26,825 nt of DNA from positions 1-26,825 of the forward strand of contig DAON01000096.1 of the NCBI GenBank assembly GCA_002501885.1, read 5' to 3'. This document shows, piece by piece, positions 1-7,842 of this stretch. How positions within the stretch are numbered: the first letter of the stretch is position 1; every line of letters starts with the position of its first letter. Source of the stretch: Euryarchaeota archaeon UBA220 (GTDB lineage Archaea; Thermoplasmatota; Poseidoniia; Poseidoniales; Thalassarchaeaceae). Position numbers and translations under genes: made by a program. The notes under the pieces are model-generated. The model did not search any database and was not told where the DNA came from. It was given only the letters and a program-made list of their open reading frames with translations.

Positions 1-318
1 CTGCTTGGCCCCTGGAGTAATCACTACATCTTCTGCACCGACATCGATACCGTGATGCTTGGAAAGGTAGTCAGAAACCGCTTGGCATAGTTCCATCGAA
101 CCCGCGCCCCGAGTATACTTTGTCTCACCGTCTTTGAGCGCCGCAATTGCCTCCTCAATCACTTCGGCGGGTGTATCGAATCCAGGCTCGCCCACAGTCC
201 ATCTTACTACTCCTGGGCCTGGGGGTTGCAGGTATGGAGCGAAACCCACACCAAGCCCCTCATACCGCGATGAGATACGAGGCATACCGTCTACGGGCGG
301 CCCAAAGGAGATGAACAT
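1..318 (-). CDS. Class I/II PLP-dependent aminotransferase, N-terminal part (runs off the left edge)
   Basis: The reading frame is open for 106 codons from ATG at 318 to the window edge, so the catalytic lysine region is outside. The visible part is the substrate arm and first cofactor strand of the aspartate aminotransferase fold: a VGEPGFDTP segment (residues 43-51), then AL..GETKYT and a GSMELCQAVSDYL helix, ending in VVITPGAKQ, where family members have the PLP-phosphate-contacting turn. Family members transfer amino groups between amino acids and 2-oxo acids in the cytosol. The substrate cannot be told from this fragment. M12 (283-285) is an alternative start. It lies head to head with the tRNA-Cys gene, with only 36 bases between them and no obvious TATA element there. 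Confidence 0.88.
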   Translation of the reverse strand, partial: MFISFGPPVDGMPRISSRYEGLGVGFAPYLQPPGPGVVRWTVGEPGFDTPAEVIEEAIAALKDGETKYTRGAGSMELCQAVSDYLSKHHGIDVGAEDVVITPGAKQ

Positions 319-354
319 ACCCTTCAAGGGGGGCTCGCGGCTCGGCAGGTCACT

Positions 355-428
355 GCACGGGTGGCAGAGTAGCTATGCAACGGACTGCAGATCCGTGGAC
401 CCGGGTGCAAATCCCGGCCCGTGCTCCA
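355..428 (+). tRNA. tRNA-Cys (anticodon GCA), CCA encoded
   Basis: A complete cloverleaf can be drawn by eye. The acceptor stem is GCACGGG (355-361) with CCCGTGC (418-424). The anticodon stem is ACGGA/TCCGT around the loop CTGCAGA, giving anticodon GCA at 387-389. The T stem is CCGGG/CCCGG. U73, the usual cysteine discriminator, is at 425, and CCA at 426-428 is genome-encoded. The D stem is short (GCA/TGC, 364-366 with 376-378). The T loop reads TGCAAAT, so position 55, almost always U, is G here. No clear TATA box lies in the GC-rich 36 bases upstream. Confidence 0.95.
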
Positions 429-444
429 TAATTTCCTGATCCAG

Positions 445-2298
445 TCAACAAAACGGATACGCTTCTTGCATGGGAGGTAGGAACAGATCTGCGCAAGTAC
501 GATTCACCGTTGACAAACCTAGAACGCTCGTCGAGTCAAGCGAAATCGAGACTGGCTGCGTCGATACCGGACTTGGAACATAATCTTCTCCAGTTTGGGT
601 AATTAGTAGAGTGACTCCGTCTCCTGCAGGTAGAACAACATCCATCCCGAAGAACTCCATTTTCGCAATTACAGTACTTCCCGGAAACAATGTTTCACCT
701 TCCTTGCCACCCGCATGGAATCGCAAATCCATTACAGCATGCCCGAGATGCATCTCGTCAGAAGTCCGTACCATCTCCACGAATAGATGTCCAGAGGTCG
801 CCAACAGTCCTATTTGTGCTTCGACATGGAAAGTTGGAGTTCCCACTATACGAGTCTCCCGCTCAAATGCTGGACATTCAATTCTGGTCTGACTGCTTGA
901 AGTAACAGTAGACCCTCCAAGCAAAATCTCACACTCATCCATGCCTATCATCATCCACTCAACATCCTCAGGTGGATAGGTCGACTCAACTCTCCAGCCC
1001 CCCATATTGTCCTGAATCTCGGCAATCAACCTCGGTTGTGGGCCAATATCTCGAAGGTAGTAGTCGAACCATTCCAGCAAATCATCTGCCCAGTCCCACC
1101 TCAATGTGTAGGGGTATGCCTCGGCCCCCCTGCCGCTAGACAAACCCGAGTGCCCGCTCACACGGTCCGGATAGTCGTGACCCCACTGTCCATACAGGCC
1201 CTTGACATCGAAACCAGCATCAATAGACATCTGGTGTACTGGGAACGCCATATGAGGGTCCACATTCCAATCTTGCATTCCATGAATGATGTATATTGAG
1301 CCCCCGTAAACATCTAGCGCATGCGTGAGGAAATGACGCTCTTCCCAGTAATCTGAGCCCAGCCAAGCTAGGTTGTCCCCTGTCAGGTAAGCAGCAGGTC
1401 CTGCGTAATACCCCTCCAGATATCCCTCACACGCATTTTCAATATCGCCGGAGTCTCCATCAAGTCCAAACGAACCGTAGACACCATTGTGCATAATCGC
1501 GCCTCTAAACTCCATGCTACCATTTCTCCACATCAAATCGTGAACTCCAATCAGGCCTGACATAGGAACGATGGTGGCGAGATAATCGGACCCCGCAGCA
1601 GCGGCATTCCATGGCGTACTACCGTCGTACGACTTACCGATTGCACCAACACGACCATTTGACCACGGCTGAGATCCAAGCCAATCTACAGCCGCCTTGA
1701 TTCCTGCCTGCTCATCATGCCCCATCAGATCCATACAATGGTTCGACTCACCAGTCCCGAAGACGGAGACCTGAGCCACTCCATATCCATGAGGAACGAA
1801 ATTCTCGATTAGGAATCGTCCGAGACGATCAGCGGGCGTCAATGCGTCTACATCTCCATCATTGTAGTAAGGACCTATTTCGGCTAGAACCGGAACCCTG
1901 CAATTTTCGGGAACCTCTGCCGCCCCCCAGTCGCATCCCTCGATTACGGGCAACCACAGGCCAAGGTGAACCTCGGCCCCCCCAGTTACTCCTGCACCAC
2001 CATCTGAAGCATCGATTTCTGGCACTGCGACATAAACCGAGCGAACCTCATCAATCAGATAGGAACCATTCCAAGAGACTCTAGAGAAAACATCGTCCGA
2101 TTCGTAAATCATACCAGACCTATCTTCTACATCGGGTAGCCAGTGACTACTCTCAAGCTCAGGCTTCTGTGTCTGACTATCAAGACATCCAGATAGTGGA
2201 GCCGAGGCGAATACCAAGACCAGCAACACCGCTCTAGTCCTATTTCCACTCAACTTCTCTACCTCTATATTGCCATTAAAACGGAAGGGAATCGACAT
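445..2298 (-). CDS. Secreted lipoprotein, X-Pro dipeptidyl-peptidase (S15)/CocE-type alpha/beta hydrolase
   Basis: 617 residues. The N-terminus has a basic stretch, a hydrophobic core (about residues 22-36) and a lipobox LSGC with Cys38, so the protein is probably exported and lipid-anchored outside the membrane. The hydrolase core shows the nucleophile elbow GKSYDG (Ser223), an acid in HGMQDWNVDP (Asp343) and the catalytic His374 in GQWGHDYPD, the order expected for S15/CocE enzymes. The C-terminal third fits the jelly-roll domain of this family. Family members cut X-Pro dipeptides or esters; here the likely role is hydrolysis of extracellular peptides or esters, but the substrate cannot be read. 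The ATG at 2298 overlaps the upstream racemase gene by 23 bases; a TTG at codon 16, just before the signal core and preceded by GAGG, is an alternative. The overlap suggests co-transcription. Confidence 0.85.
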   Translation of the reverse strand: MSIPFRFNGNIEVEKLSGNRTRAVLLVLVFASAPLSGCLDSQTQKPELESSHWLPDVEDRSGMIYESDDVFSRVSWNGSYLIDEVRSVYVAVPEIDASDGGAGVTGGAEVHLGLWLPVIEGCDWGAAEVPENCRVPVLAEIGPYYNDGDVDALTPADRLGRFLIENFVPHGYGVAQVSVFGTGESNHCMDLMGHDEQAGIKAAVDWLGSQPWSNGRVGAIGKSYDGSTPWNAAAAGSDYLATIVPMSGLIGVHDLMWRNGSMEFRGAIMHNGVYGSFGLDGDSGDIENACEGYLEGYYAGPAAYLTGDNLAWLGSDYWEERHFLTHALDVYGGSIYIIHGMQDWNVDPHMAFPVHQMSIDAGFDVKGLYGQWGHDYPDRVSGHSGLSSGRGAEAYPYTLRWDWADDLLEWFDYYLRDIGPQPRLIAEIQDNMGGWRVESTYPPEDVEWMMIGMDECEILLGGSTVTSSSQTRIECPAFERETRIVGTPTFHVEAQIGLLATSGHLFVEMVRTSDEMHLGHAVMDLRFHAGGKEGETLFPGSTVIAKMEFFGMDVVLPAGDGVTLLITQTGEDYVPSPVSTQPVSISLDSTSVLGLSTVNRTCADLFLPPMQEAYPFC

Positions 2299-3220
2299 TC
2301 CCTCCAGAGAGAATCACACCGACTCTGTCAATTCCTTTCAGTTCCTTGAACTCAGGAGTGAGAACAGCGGCTAGAGAGACTGCTCCACTGGGCTCAACGA
2401 CCATTCCAAGATTATCCAAAATCAAACGCATCGCCTCGACGACCTGCTCGTCTGTGACTCTGATGATAGTTTCTAGATGGTCTCTGATTATTGGCCATGT
2501 GTGCTCACCCATACTAGTAAGAAGACCATCACAAATCGTGTCAGGACCAGTCTGTGGCAGAAACTCTCCGGCTTCTAGAGATCTTGCAGCATCATCTGCT
2601 CCCGCTGGTTCAGCACCAAAAATACGAGCATCAGGGGTCACTGCCCTAATGGTCACACTGGTCCCGGACATCAACCCCCCACCTCCTACTGGTGAGACAA
2701 TGGCATCGAGTTCACCGGCTTGTTGGAAGAACTCTAGGGCAGCCGTTCCCTGACCAGCAATAACATCCGGATTATCATATGGATGAACCAGAGCGGCCCC
2801 TGTCCTATCGATGATTTCACCGGCAGTAGATTCTCTAGCTGCTAGAGTAGGCTCGCAGAAAGTTAACTCAGCACCTTGATCCTTGACCCCGAGGACCTTT
2901 ACTCTAGGTGCTGTTTTTGGCATCACAATGTAAGCATCTACGCCTCTATTCTTAGCTGCCATTGACAGAGCCTGTGCATGATTACCACTACTGTGGGTGC
3001 ACACACCTTTCTCGGCTGCATCACCTAGCATAATGACAGCATTCGTTGCCCCTCTGAACTTGAACGCCCCTATATGCTGTAGATTCTCACACTTCATCAG
3101 TACCTGTCTACCTGCAATTTCGTCAATTCCCTCGGCTGATACCACAGGTGTACGCTTCACAATACCATCCAATCTGGCGGCCGCGGCGAATACATCTTCG
3201 ATACTGACTGAATACTCCAC
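2276..3220 (-). CDS. Serine racemase / threonine dehydratase (PLP fold type II)
   Basis: 314 residues, matching the short catalytic form without an ACT regulatory domain. The PLP lysine is Lys54 in GAFKFRGA, the substrate loop SSGNH is at 77-81, the phosphate-binding GGGGL at 179-183 and SGGN near the C-terminus. The GAEP..ADDA segment (from about residue 202) matches the divalent-metal site of eukaryotic serine racemases, and the protein resembles those enzymes along its length. It may racemise serine or deaminate serine/threonine to the 2-oxo acid in the cytosol. The start is GTG at 3220; the nearby ATG at 3246 is out of frame. It diverges from the membrane protein at 3245 with 24 bases between, so the promoters must overlap coding sequence. 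Confidence 0.87.
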   Translation of the reverse strand: MEYSVSIEDVFAAAARLDGIVKRTPVVSAEGIDEIAGRQVLMKCENLQHIGAFKFRGATNAVIMLGDAAEKGVCTHSSGNHAQALSMAAKNRGVDAYIVMPKTAPRVKVLGVKDQGAELTFCEPTLAARESTAGEIIDRTGAALVHPYDNPDVIAGQGTAALEFFQQAGELDAIVSPVGGGGLMSGTSVTIRAVTPDARIFGAEPAGADDAARSLEAGEFLPQTGPDTICDGLLTSMGEHTWPIIRDHLETIIRVTDEQVVEAMRLILDNLGMVVEPSGAVSLAAVLTPEFKELKGIDRVGVILSGGNVDSLPF

Positions 3221-3244
3221 GAATCTCGCTGAGAGAGGTCACTC

Positions 3245-3712
3245 ATGACTCCATCGCTGCGCGGATTTCAAGCACAGACACCACCTCGGCCTTACATGGA
3301 GGCCAAGGCCGCACCTGAATGGAGGGCCCACGCATCCATCGGCAGTATCTTGCTACTCAACACCCTCACAGTCAAACTGGCCCCTGCAGGGCCATGGGGC
3401 GCTGAGTCGTTCACTTTGGGCGTAATCGGGCTAATTGGTCTTGTTTTCCTTTACACTGCTTGGTACAGATTGACTTTCAAACGCAAAGGCCTAGTTCCTT
3501 GGATGGATATGTGGGAGAACCCGAAAGATTCGTCGAGGACCGTGATAGTAGCAGGACTTGCAATAATCGCATCAGCATGGTTAGCAGGAAATGTAGTTGA
3601 GGAAGCACTACCCAAACCAACTGGCTTGATTCTGACTCTTGTCGGACTACTGACTTTGCTAAACGGAGTCTATGTCTATCTCAGCGTAGGTGCGCTTTCA
3701 GACTTGGAATAG
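3245..3712 (+). CDS. Small polytopic membrane protein of unknown function
   Basis: 155 residues that I do not recognise. Hydrophobicity suggests four membrane segments, roughly residues 31-50, 56-76, 98-118 and 124-146. A short loop after the second segment carries YRLTFKRKGLVPW and an acidic stretch MWENPKDSS. The N-terminal 25 residues are polar and proline-rich. No catalytic motif is visible. ATG at 3245 gives the full frame; ATG at 3296 (residue 18) would remove only the polar leader and is equally possible. It diverges from the racemase gene and converges on rnhA, with its stop ending one base before the rnhA stop begins. Confidence 0.65.
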   Translation: MTPSLRGFQAQTPPRPYMEAKAAPEWRAHASIGSILLLNTLTVKLAPAGPWGAESFTLGVIGLIGLVFLYTAWYRLTFKRKGLVPWMDMWENPKDSSRTVIVAGLAIIASAWLAGNVVEEALPKPTGLILTLVGLLTLLNGVYVYLSVGALSDLE

Positions 3713-4249
3713 TCAGCGCTGACCAGGCTTCCAGAATTGCAACGGCAGAGGAGACTCTCCCTGCATGGCTCTGAAAGCAAGATGATCTGCTCTTTCGTTC
3801 CACCGGTGTCCTCGATGAGCGCGCACATGTTCGCCCCTCAGACCTCGTACAGAATCCACCTCCATCCAAAGGGCCTTGACCGATTCGGCCAAGTCTTGGT
3901 TGGCCTTAGCTCGCCACGCCCCCGATGCGATATTGAGCGCGTATTGTGAATCTCCCCTGATTACTACAACACCTTCTCCCGGTTGGCTTAGAATCCATCT
4001 AGCTGCATGACCAATCGCTGTCAGTTCGGCTGTATTGTTTGAACCAACTTCTGCACCTAGGTAGTCATTCTCTGAAGGATTTGTTACTACCGGACCTGAA
4101 CGCTCGGCAATGACATCTCCTCCCCCACGACCAATCCCGCTATCACCGTCAACTACGCAGAAACCCCATCCAGCTGGGGTGCTTTCTGTCACATTTCGAT
4201 TCTCTTCACACGATCCATCGACATAGATGTGTAGAGGAGATTCTACCAT
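3713..4249 (-). CDS. rnhA: Ribonuclease HI
   Basis: 178 residues with the RNase H fold. Catalytic acids are Asp11 (YVDGSC), Glu75 (NNTAEL), Asp100 (GDSQYA) and Asp155 (NERADHLA), with the loop histidine His145 exactly ten residues before Asp155 as in E. coli RNase HI. The enzyme cuts the RNA strand of RNA/DNA hybrids, for example R-loops or primers. It is longer than the usual ~155 residues because of a glycine-rich insertion between the first two acids (about 36-68). The ATG at 4249 sits 2 bases after the gcvH stop, and a GGAG at the end of gcvH can serve as its ribosome site, so the two genes are probably translated from one message. Confidence 0.9.
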   Translation of the reverse strand: MVESPLHIYVDGSCEENRNVTESTPAGWGFCVVDGDSGIGRGGGDVIAERSGPVVTNPSENDYLGAEVGSNNTAELTAIGHAARWILSQPGEGVVVIRGDSQYALNIASGAWRAKANQDLAESVKALWMEVDSVRGLRGEHVRAHRGHRWNERADHLAFRAMQGESPLPLQFWKPGQR

Positions 4250-4251
4250 CT

Positions 4252-4635
4252 TCAGTCTCCAATCAAACCGGAGTATGTAGCCGCGTCGAGCAGACCTTCG
4301 ACCTGAGAACCATCGTCAATCTTGAGAGCAAAAATCCAACCCTCACCATACGGATCTTGATTGATCGCCTCGGGAGCGTCCTCTAACGCATCGTTGGACT
4401 CAACAATTTCTCCAGCAATCGGTGCATAGATCTCACTGACTGATTTGACCGACTCCACACTAGCACATGGCTCCATGGCGCCTACCTTGGAACCTATCTC
4501 AGCCAATTCGACCCAGACAACATCAGTCAATGCGTCCTGGGCGTAGTCGGTGATGCCCACTATGGCCTTGTCGCCCTCGATTCTAATCCACTCGTGAGAC
4601 TCGGTGTAATGCAGGTTGTCAGGTACTTCGCTCAT
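4252..4635 (-). CDS. gcvH: Glycine cleavage system H protein (lipoyl carrier)
   Basis: 127 residues, the normal length. The lipoylated lysine is Lys64 in ASVESVKSVSEIYAP, and YTESHEWI near the N-terminus is typical. The protein carries the aminomethyl group between the P, T and L proteins of glycine cleavage; it is also a general lipoyl carrier. No gcvP, gcvT or lipoyl-attachment gene lies in this window, so its partners must be elsewhere. The ATG at 4635 is preceded by GAGGT about nine bases upstream. It sits between a small membrane protein gene and rnhA in a same-strand cluster. Confidence 0.95.
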   Translation of the reverse strand: MSEVPDNLHYTESHEWIRIEGDKAIVGITDYAQDALTDVVWVELAEIGSKVGAMEPCASVESVKSVSEIYAPIAGEIVESNDALEDAPEAINQDPYGEGWIFALKIDDGSQVEGLLDAATYSGLIGD

Positions 4636-4682
4636 ATTTCTCGTACCTCGGTATTACATTCAGGGGGTGAAGGTTTCGATTC

Positions 4683-5057
4683 TCACTCTTCCTCTCCGAG
4701 CGACTTCTCTAGGTGCTCCTTTTCCATTTCTGCCCATGCAGAACCCATACTGGAGACATCCGCTTCTCGCTGCTCTTGGCGCAGTCGTTGAAACATCTCA
4801 TTCTCTCCCTCGCGACTAATCAGGGAGTCCAATCTTGAGTAGCCATGAGCCCTATCTCCTAGCCAGCCGATGTATGCTTGGAGCAGAGTGGCCAGAATCG
4901 CAAGCCCCGCAAATAGAGGAGCGAGTGAGGAATCGACCGGAGATTCATCAGAAAGTATCGAAACCCTACCTTCCGCGAGCGAGAGAGCGGTTAGTATGTA
5001 CAACGGAACTGCGAAGCCTATCAGAACCCTGCGAGTTCGACCAGCCGGCGAATCCAT
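4683..5057 (-). CDS. Small membrane protein with C-terminal charged helix, function unknown
   Basis: From ATG at 5057 the protein has 124 residues; a GTG at 5111 would add 18 residues containing three cysteines (CVECRC) and overlap the upstream NTPase gene by 14 bases. Two hydrophobic segments are visible (VLIGFAVPLYILTALSLA and APLFAGLAILATLLQAYIGWL), followed by about 50 charged residues rich in Glu, Arg and Gln that could form a cytosolic coiled coil. No family is recognised. It lies between the THEP1-like NTPase and gcvH on the same strand, with 47 bases to gcvH, so it is probably part of that transcript. Confidence 0.6.
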   Translation of the reverse strand: MDSPAGRTRRVLIGFAVPLYILTALSLAEGRVSILSDESPVDSSLAPLFAGLAILATLLQAYIGWLGDRAHGYSRLDSLISREGENEMFQRLRQEQREADVSSMGSAWAEMEKEHLEKSLGEEE

Positions 5058-5097
5058 GAATGCGCAACGGCATTCCACGCATAACTTGACCGCAGAT

Positions 5098-5658
5098 TCA
5101 CGGCTTCTCACTAATCAGCTTGAGTACCTTGTATGGAAGCAGGGCTCTGTTGACTGGGGTGACTTCGAGAATGCGACCATCATCTCTTCTTCGTATGTCT
5201 TGTAGAAGTGGGTGACGACTCTTCTTGTGTAGAGTCAATAGTGTAGGCATATCGTATTCCAAAGCCTCTCTGACTGCATCAACGAATCCTTCACTCTCTA
5301 CGGTGAACTTGCCTACCTCATCGATTACCAACACCTCACAGTTACCAATCGCGTTGCGTATGGCCGGGACACCGACTCTATCGATTTCAGTTGGATCTAT
5401 TCCATATCCGAGGATTCTGTTTCGTGAGTCTATCTCCCGATGGGCCATAACTCCACTTTCCTTTGTGGCGATATCTATGCAGGCGTATCCAACACGCTCA
5501 CCGTTCTCAATAATCGCTTCACTTCTCATTCCACCAATGACATTAGTTTCAGAACCCGAACCCTGTTCTTCGGCGAGCATACTGACGACCTTATCCAGTA
5601 CGGCTGACTTGCCTGAGCGAGGCAGCCCGGTGATGCCAATCTTTGGATTGATTCCCAT
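5098..5658 (-). CDS. THEP1-type nucleoside-triphosphatase (P-loop NTPase)
   Basis: 186 residues from ATG at 5658 (a TTG seven codons upstream extends the frame, but the ATG follows a GAGG and begins just before the first strand). Walker A is GLPRSGKS (residues 11-18) and Walker B is VLVIDEVGKF (109-118). The IGGMRSEAI and GYACIDIAT segments and the short length fit the THEP1/NTPase_1 family of archaeal and human cancer-related NTPases. These hydrolyse nucleoside triphosphates in vitro; the cellular role is not established. It appears to head the cluster with the membrane protein, gcvH and rnhA. Confidence 0.85.
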   Translation of the reverse strand: MGINPKIGITGLPRSGKSAVLDKVVSMLAEEQGSGSETNVIGGMRSEAIIENGERVGYACIDIATKESGVMAHREIDSRNRILGYGIDPTEIDRVGVPAIRNAIGNCEVLVIDEVGKFTVESEGFVDAVREALEYDMPTLLTLHKKSRHPLLQDIRRRDDGRILEVTPVNRALLPYKVLKLISEKP

Positions 5659-5715
5659 TACTTCTGCCTCTTGTGCCAATGCTTGCGCGATGGAATGCTC
5701 CGCTTACTGAGCCTT

Positions 5716-5725
5716 AGGATAATAG
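5716..5725 (-). promoter_or_regulatory. Possible TATA element for the THEP1-gcvH-rnhA cluster
   Basis: On the minus strand the sequence reads CTATTATCCT, AT-rich against a more mixed background, 58 to 67 bases upstream of the ATG at 5658. The 141 bases between this start and the previous gene (5659-5799) hold no other clear signal that I can see. The call is weak because archaeal TATA boxes cannot be fixed by eye without a mapped transcript start. Confidence 0.25.
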
Positions 5726-5799
5726 AGTGTTTGGTCAGATGTAGCGATTTAGCAGGTAAATGGAATTGTTTTTCCTAGAAATGACTCAAACTAGAGAGT

Positions 5800-7779
5800 T
5801 TACTGCCTCAATTCGTAATTCAGAGCACCATCCGTGGAAGGAGGGGGAAGAGGGAGCCTCTCAATCTCGTAATTGTTGACATTATTGTTAGCAGCCCAAG
5901 CCCTGGACCAAAGGTCCAGAGCATCAGAATTAAGTTGCTCGGCTAGAGACAACAGGCCTTGATCGACCCCTCCATGTTCTTCAGCCAGGCCATCTAAAAC
6001 AACCTCTGGCAACTCGAGATAATTTACTGAGTTACCCAGCACACAGTCAGGTGGCACTACAGCCCATCGAAGCCTACGCTCCTTCTGGGCGTTCACAATA
6101 GCCTGACAGGCAACCCGTGACACTCCCTTAGCTTCAATTGACCCGGACCAGAGGGCATGCGCCCTCTCAGTCGCACCATCTTCGATGCTGGCATCATAAG
6201 CAGGGTGGCGGATACTGACTCTACCATCTTCAAGCAAAAAGTGACTACCTCTGATGAACGGAACCCCATCACTATCTTCGTTCCAACTGTCGATGTCTGT
6301 AGACCACTTTGATTGGTCAATTTCTCCAACCCTGACTCGAATCGGATCATCACTTGGATTGAGCCAATTACCTTCCTCACCGAGCCTTGGCTGATCAGCC
6401 AGATCACCAATCGCCTTGAGTACGGCTCTACGAGAGAAATCATCGCGTGGCATGCGAGGAACAGCCCAAGTCATATCAGTCCAAACTGACCAAGGACCGC
6501 GTTCCATTTCGATGAACGGCGAACTATTGTCCAAACCAGTCTTAGTTGAGATATCATCAGTTCTTAGTGGCCCGAAACTAGTCATCATTTCGGTCTTCCC
6601 ACCAACCTCAACTCCGATTACACAAACACCCTGTGAAGTTCCTGGAAATATTCTCTGAGGCTCAGGGAACCACCACGAGGATACCCATTGATTCTGCTCT
6701 ACAATCATCTTACGAAGAGCCACACTGCTCTTCTCTCTCAGGACTGTATCAGGTACAATAATGCGGATCTTCCCACCGTCTCGTACAAGCTGCAAAGATC
6801 TCTCAATGTACAACCTATACAGATTCACATTACCCCTTAGAGCAGTGAACCTCTTACTTCCATCAATCTCAGTCGTATCACGCAATGATCTTGACAATTT
6901 CTTCCTCAACTCGCTGCCTTCCGGATGACCTCTGAACCTATCCTTGATGCGAAGCCACGGCGGTCTACTGACCAGCAGACGAGGAGCCTCCTGCCATGGC
7001 CAATTATCCCTGAGTGCATCGACTTGTACTACATTAGTCTCCAGAATCTCCTCAACTTCTTTTCGGCCTATCCGTTGATTATCTCCATCTCCTTGCAAGT
7101 CCACCAAACCCGAGCGTGCGAGCACTAACAAGATTCGCCTACGGGCACAAACTACTGCGATTCGCGATGGATCAGAAATCTGCAGTCCGCGTAATAGTCG
7201 AAGAGTATCCTCACGGGCCTGCTCCATAGTCAAATCCTCACACCGTGAGGTATGAATCCTCAACAAACTGCTCGGAACAACCCCCCCAGCAACAGCTGGA
7301 TCACAGAAAGGAATTGGTACGCCAGTACGAGTTATCTCACCAGCTTGAATAGCACCCTCGGAAGCCTCCTCTGATCCGCTAAGTGCGGTTTGATTCAACT
7401 TCTCAGCATAAGCCCTGAAGCCGGGCGGCATTGCAGCCAGAGAGAGTGTTGCAGGGGGTTCCTTGGTACTCTTCGAATGGCCCTTCAGTTCGTCTGCCAA
7501 AACCGCACGAACCATTCTGTCAGGGGTTGAGTAAGCACCTCTTGGTGAGCGACCATCACTTACAGCTTCATGTCGGGCCAGAAGGTGTTCTAACACCGCC
7601 CCGGGGTCTGAGATTAGTCCGGCAGGAAGAGTCGGCCATGAACCGGGCATAGTGGCAGCAATTGGCAGTTTGTGAAGCACCGCTTCCTCCCAAGAGTCAA
7701 GCCACCTTTCGAGTTGCTCAACTCGATCAGGACATACATGATCGAGGCGTGCATACCACCCCGAAGTGACACTTGACAT
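5800..7779 (-). CDS. Degenerate Eco57I-like N6-adenine DNA methyltransferase protein, probably not a working methylase
   Basis: 659 residues. The order of motifs is that of Eco57I/class gamma adenine methylases: motif X RSPRGAYSTPDRMVRAVL (77-94), a motif I position DPAVAGGVVPSSLL (160-173), a motif II/III-like DPSRIAVVCARRRILLVL (203-220), the catalytic motif IV position SRPPWLRIKD (271-280), and LYRLYIERSLQLVRDGGKI with the IVPD strand (320-344). The C-terminal part looks like a target-recognition region and ends in the typical IERLPLPPP. Motif I has lost its CGSG core and motif IV has Arg in place of the catalytic Asn/Asp before PPW. SAM binding might remain; adenine methylation looks unlikely. 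No restriction gene is adjacent. It follows the coiled-coil/winged-helix gene by 63 bases on the same strand. It could be a DNA-binding or structural derivative of a methylase. Confidence 0.75.
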   Translation of the reverse strand: MSSVTSGWYARLDHVCPDRVEQLERWLDSWEEAVLHKLPIAATMPGSWPTLPAGLISDPGAVLEHLLARHEAVSDGRSPRGAYSTPDRMVRAVLADELKGHSKSTKEPPATLSLAAMPPGFRAYAEKLNQTALSGSEEASEGAIQAGEITRTGVPIPFCDPAVAGGVVPSSLLRIHTSRCEDLTMEQAREDTLRLLRGLQISDPSRIAVVCARRRILLVLARSGLVDLQGDGDNQRIGRKEVEEILETNVVQVDALRDNWPWQEAPRLLVSRPPWLRIKDRFRGHPEGSELRKKLSRSLRDTTEIDGSKRFTALRGNVNLYRLYIERSLQLVRDGGKIRIIVPDTVLREKSSVALRKMIVEQNQWVSSWWFPEPQRIFPGTSQGVCVIGVEVGGKTEMMTSFGPLRTDDISTKTGLDNSSPFIEMERGPWSVWTDMTWAVPRMPRDDFSRRAVLKAIGDLADQPRLGEEGNWLNPSDDPIRVRVGEIDQSKWSTDIDSWNEDSDGVPFIRGSHFLLEDGRVSIRHPAYDASIEDGATERAHALWSGSIEAKGVSRVACQAIVNAQKERRLRWAVVPPDCVLGNSVNYLELPEVVLDGLAEEHGGVDQGLLSLAEQLNSDALDLWSRAWAANNNVNNYEIERLPLPPPSTDGALNYELRQ

Positions 7780-7842
7780 GGTACTACGATTAGCGGAATC
7801 GCTACCCTTCTTTGAATGCTTGTTAATCCGTAGCGAGCGAAC

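Noticed and set aside
134..439. Plus-strand open frame over the aminotransferase start and tRNA-Cys
   Set aside because: It runs antisense to a recognisable aminotransferase and through a tRNA gene; its protein shows no family features.
5098..5679. TTG start at 5679 for the THEP1-like gene
   Set aside because: An ATG seven codons later follows a GAGG and sits right before the first strand of the fold.
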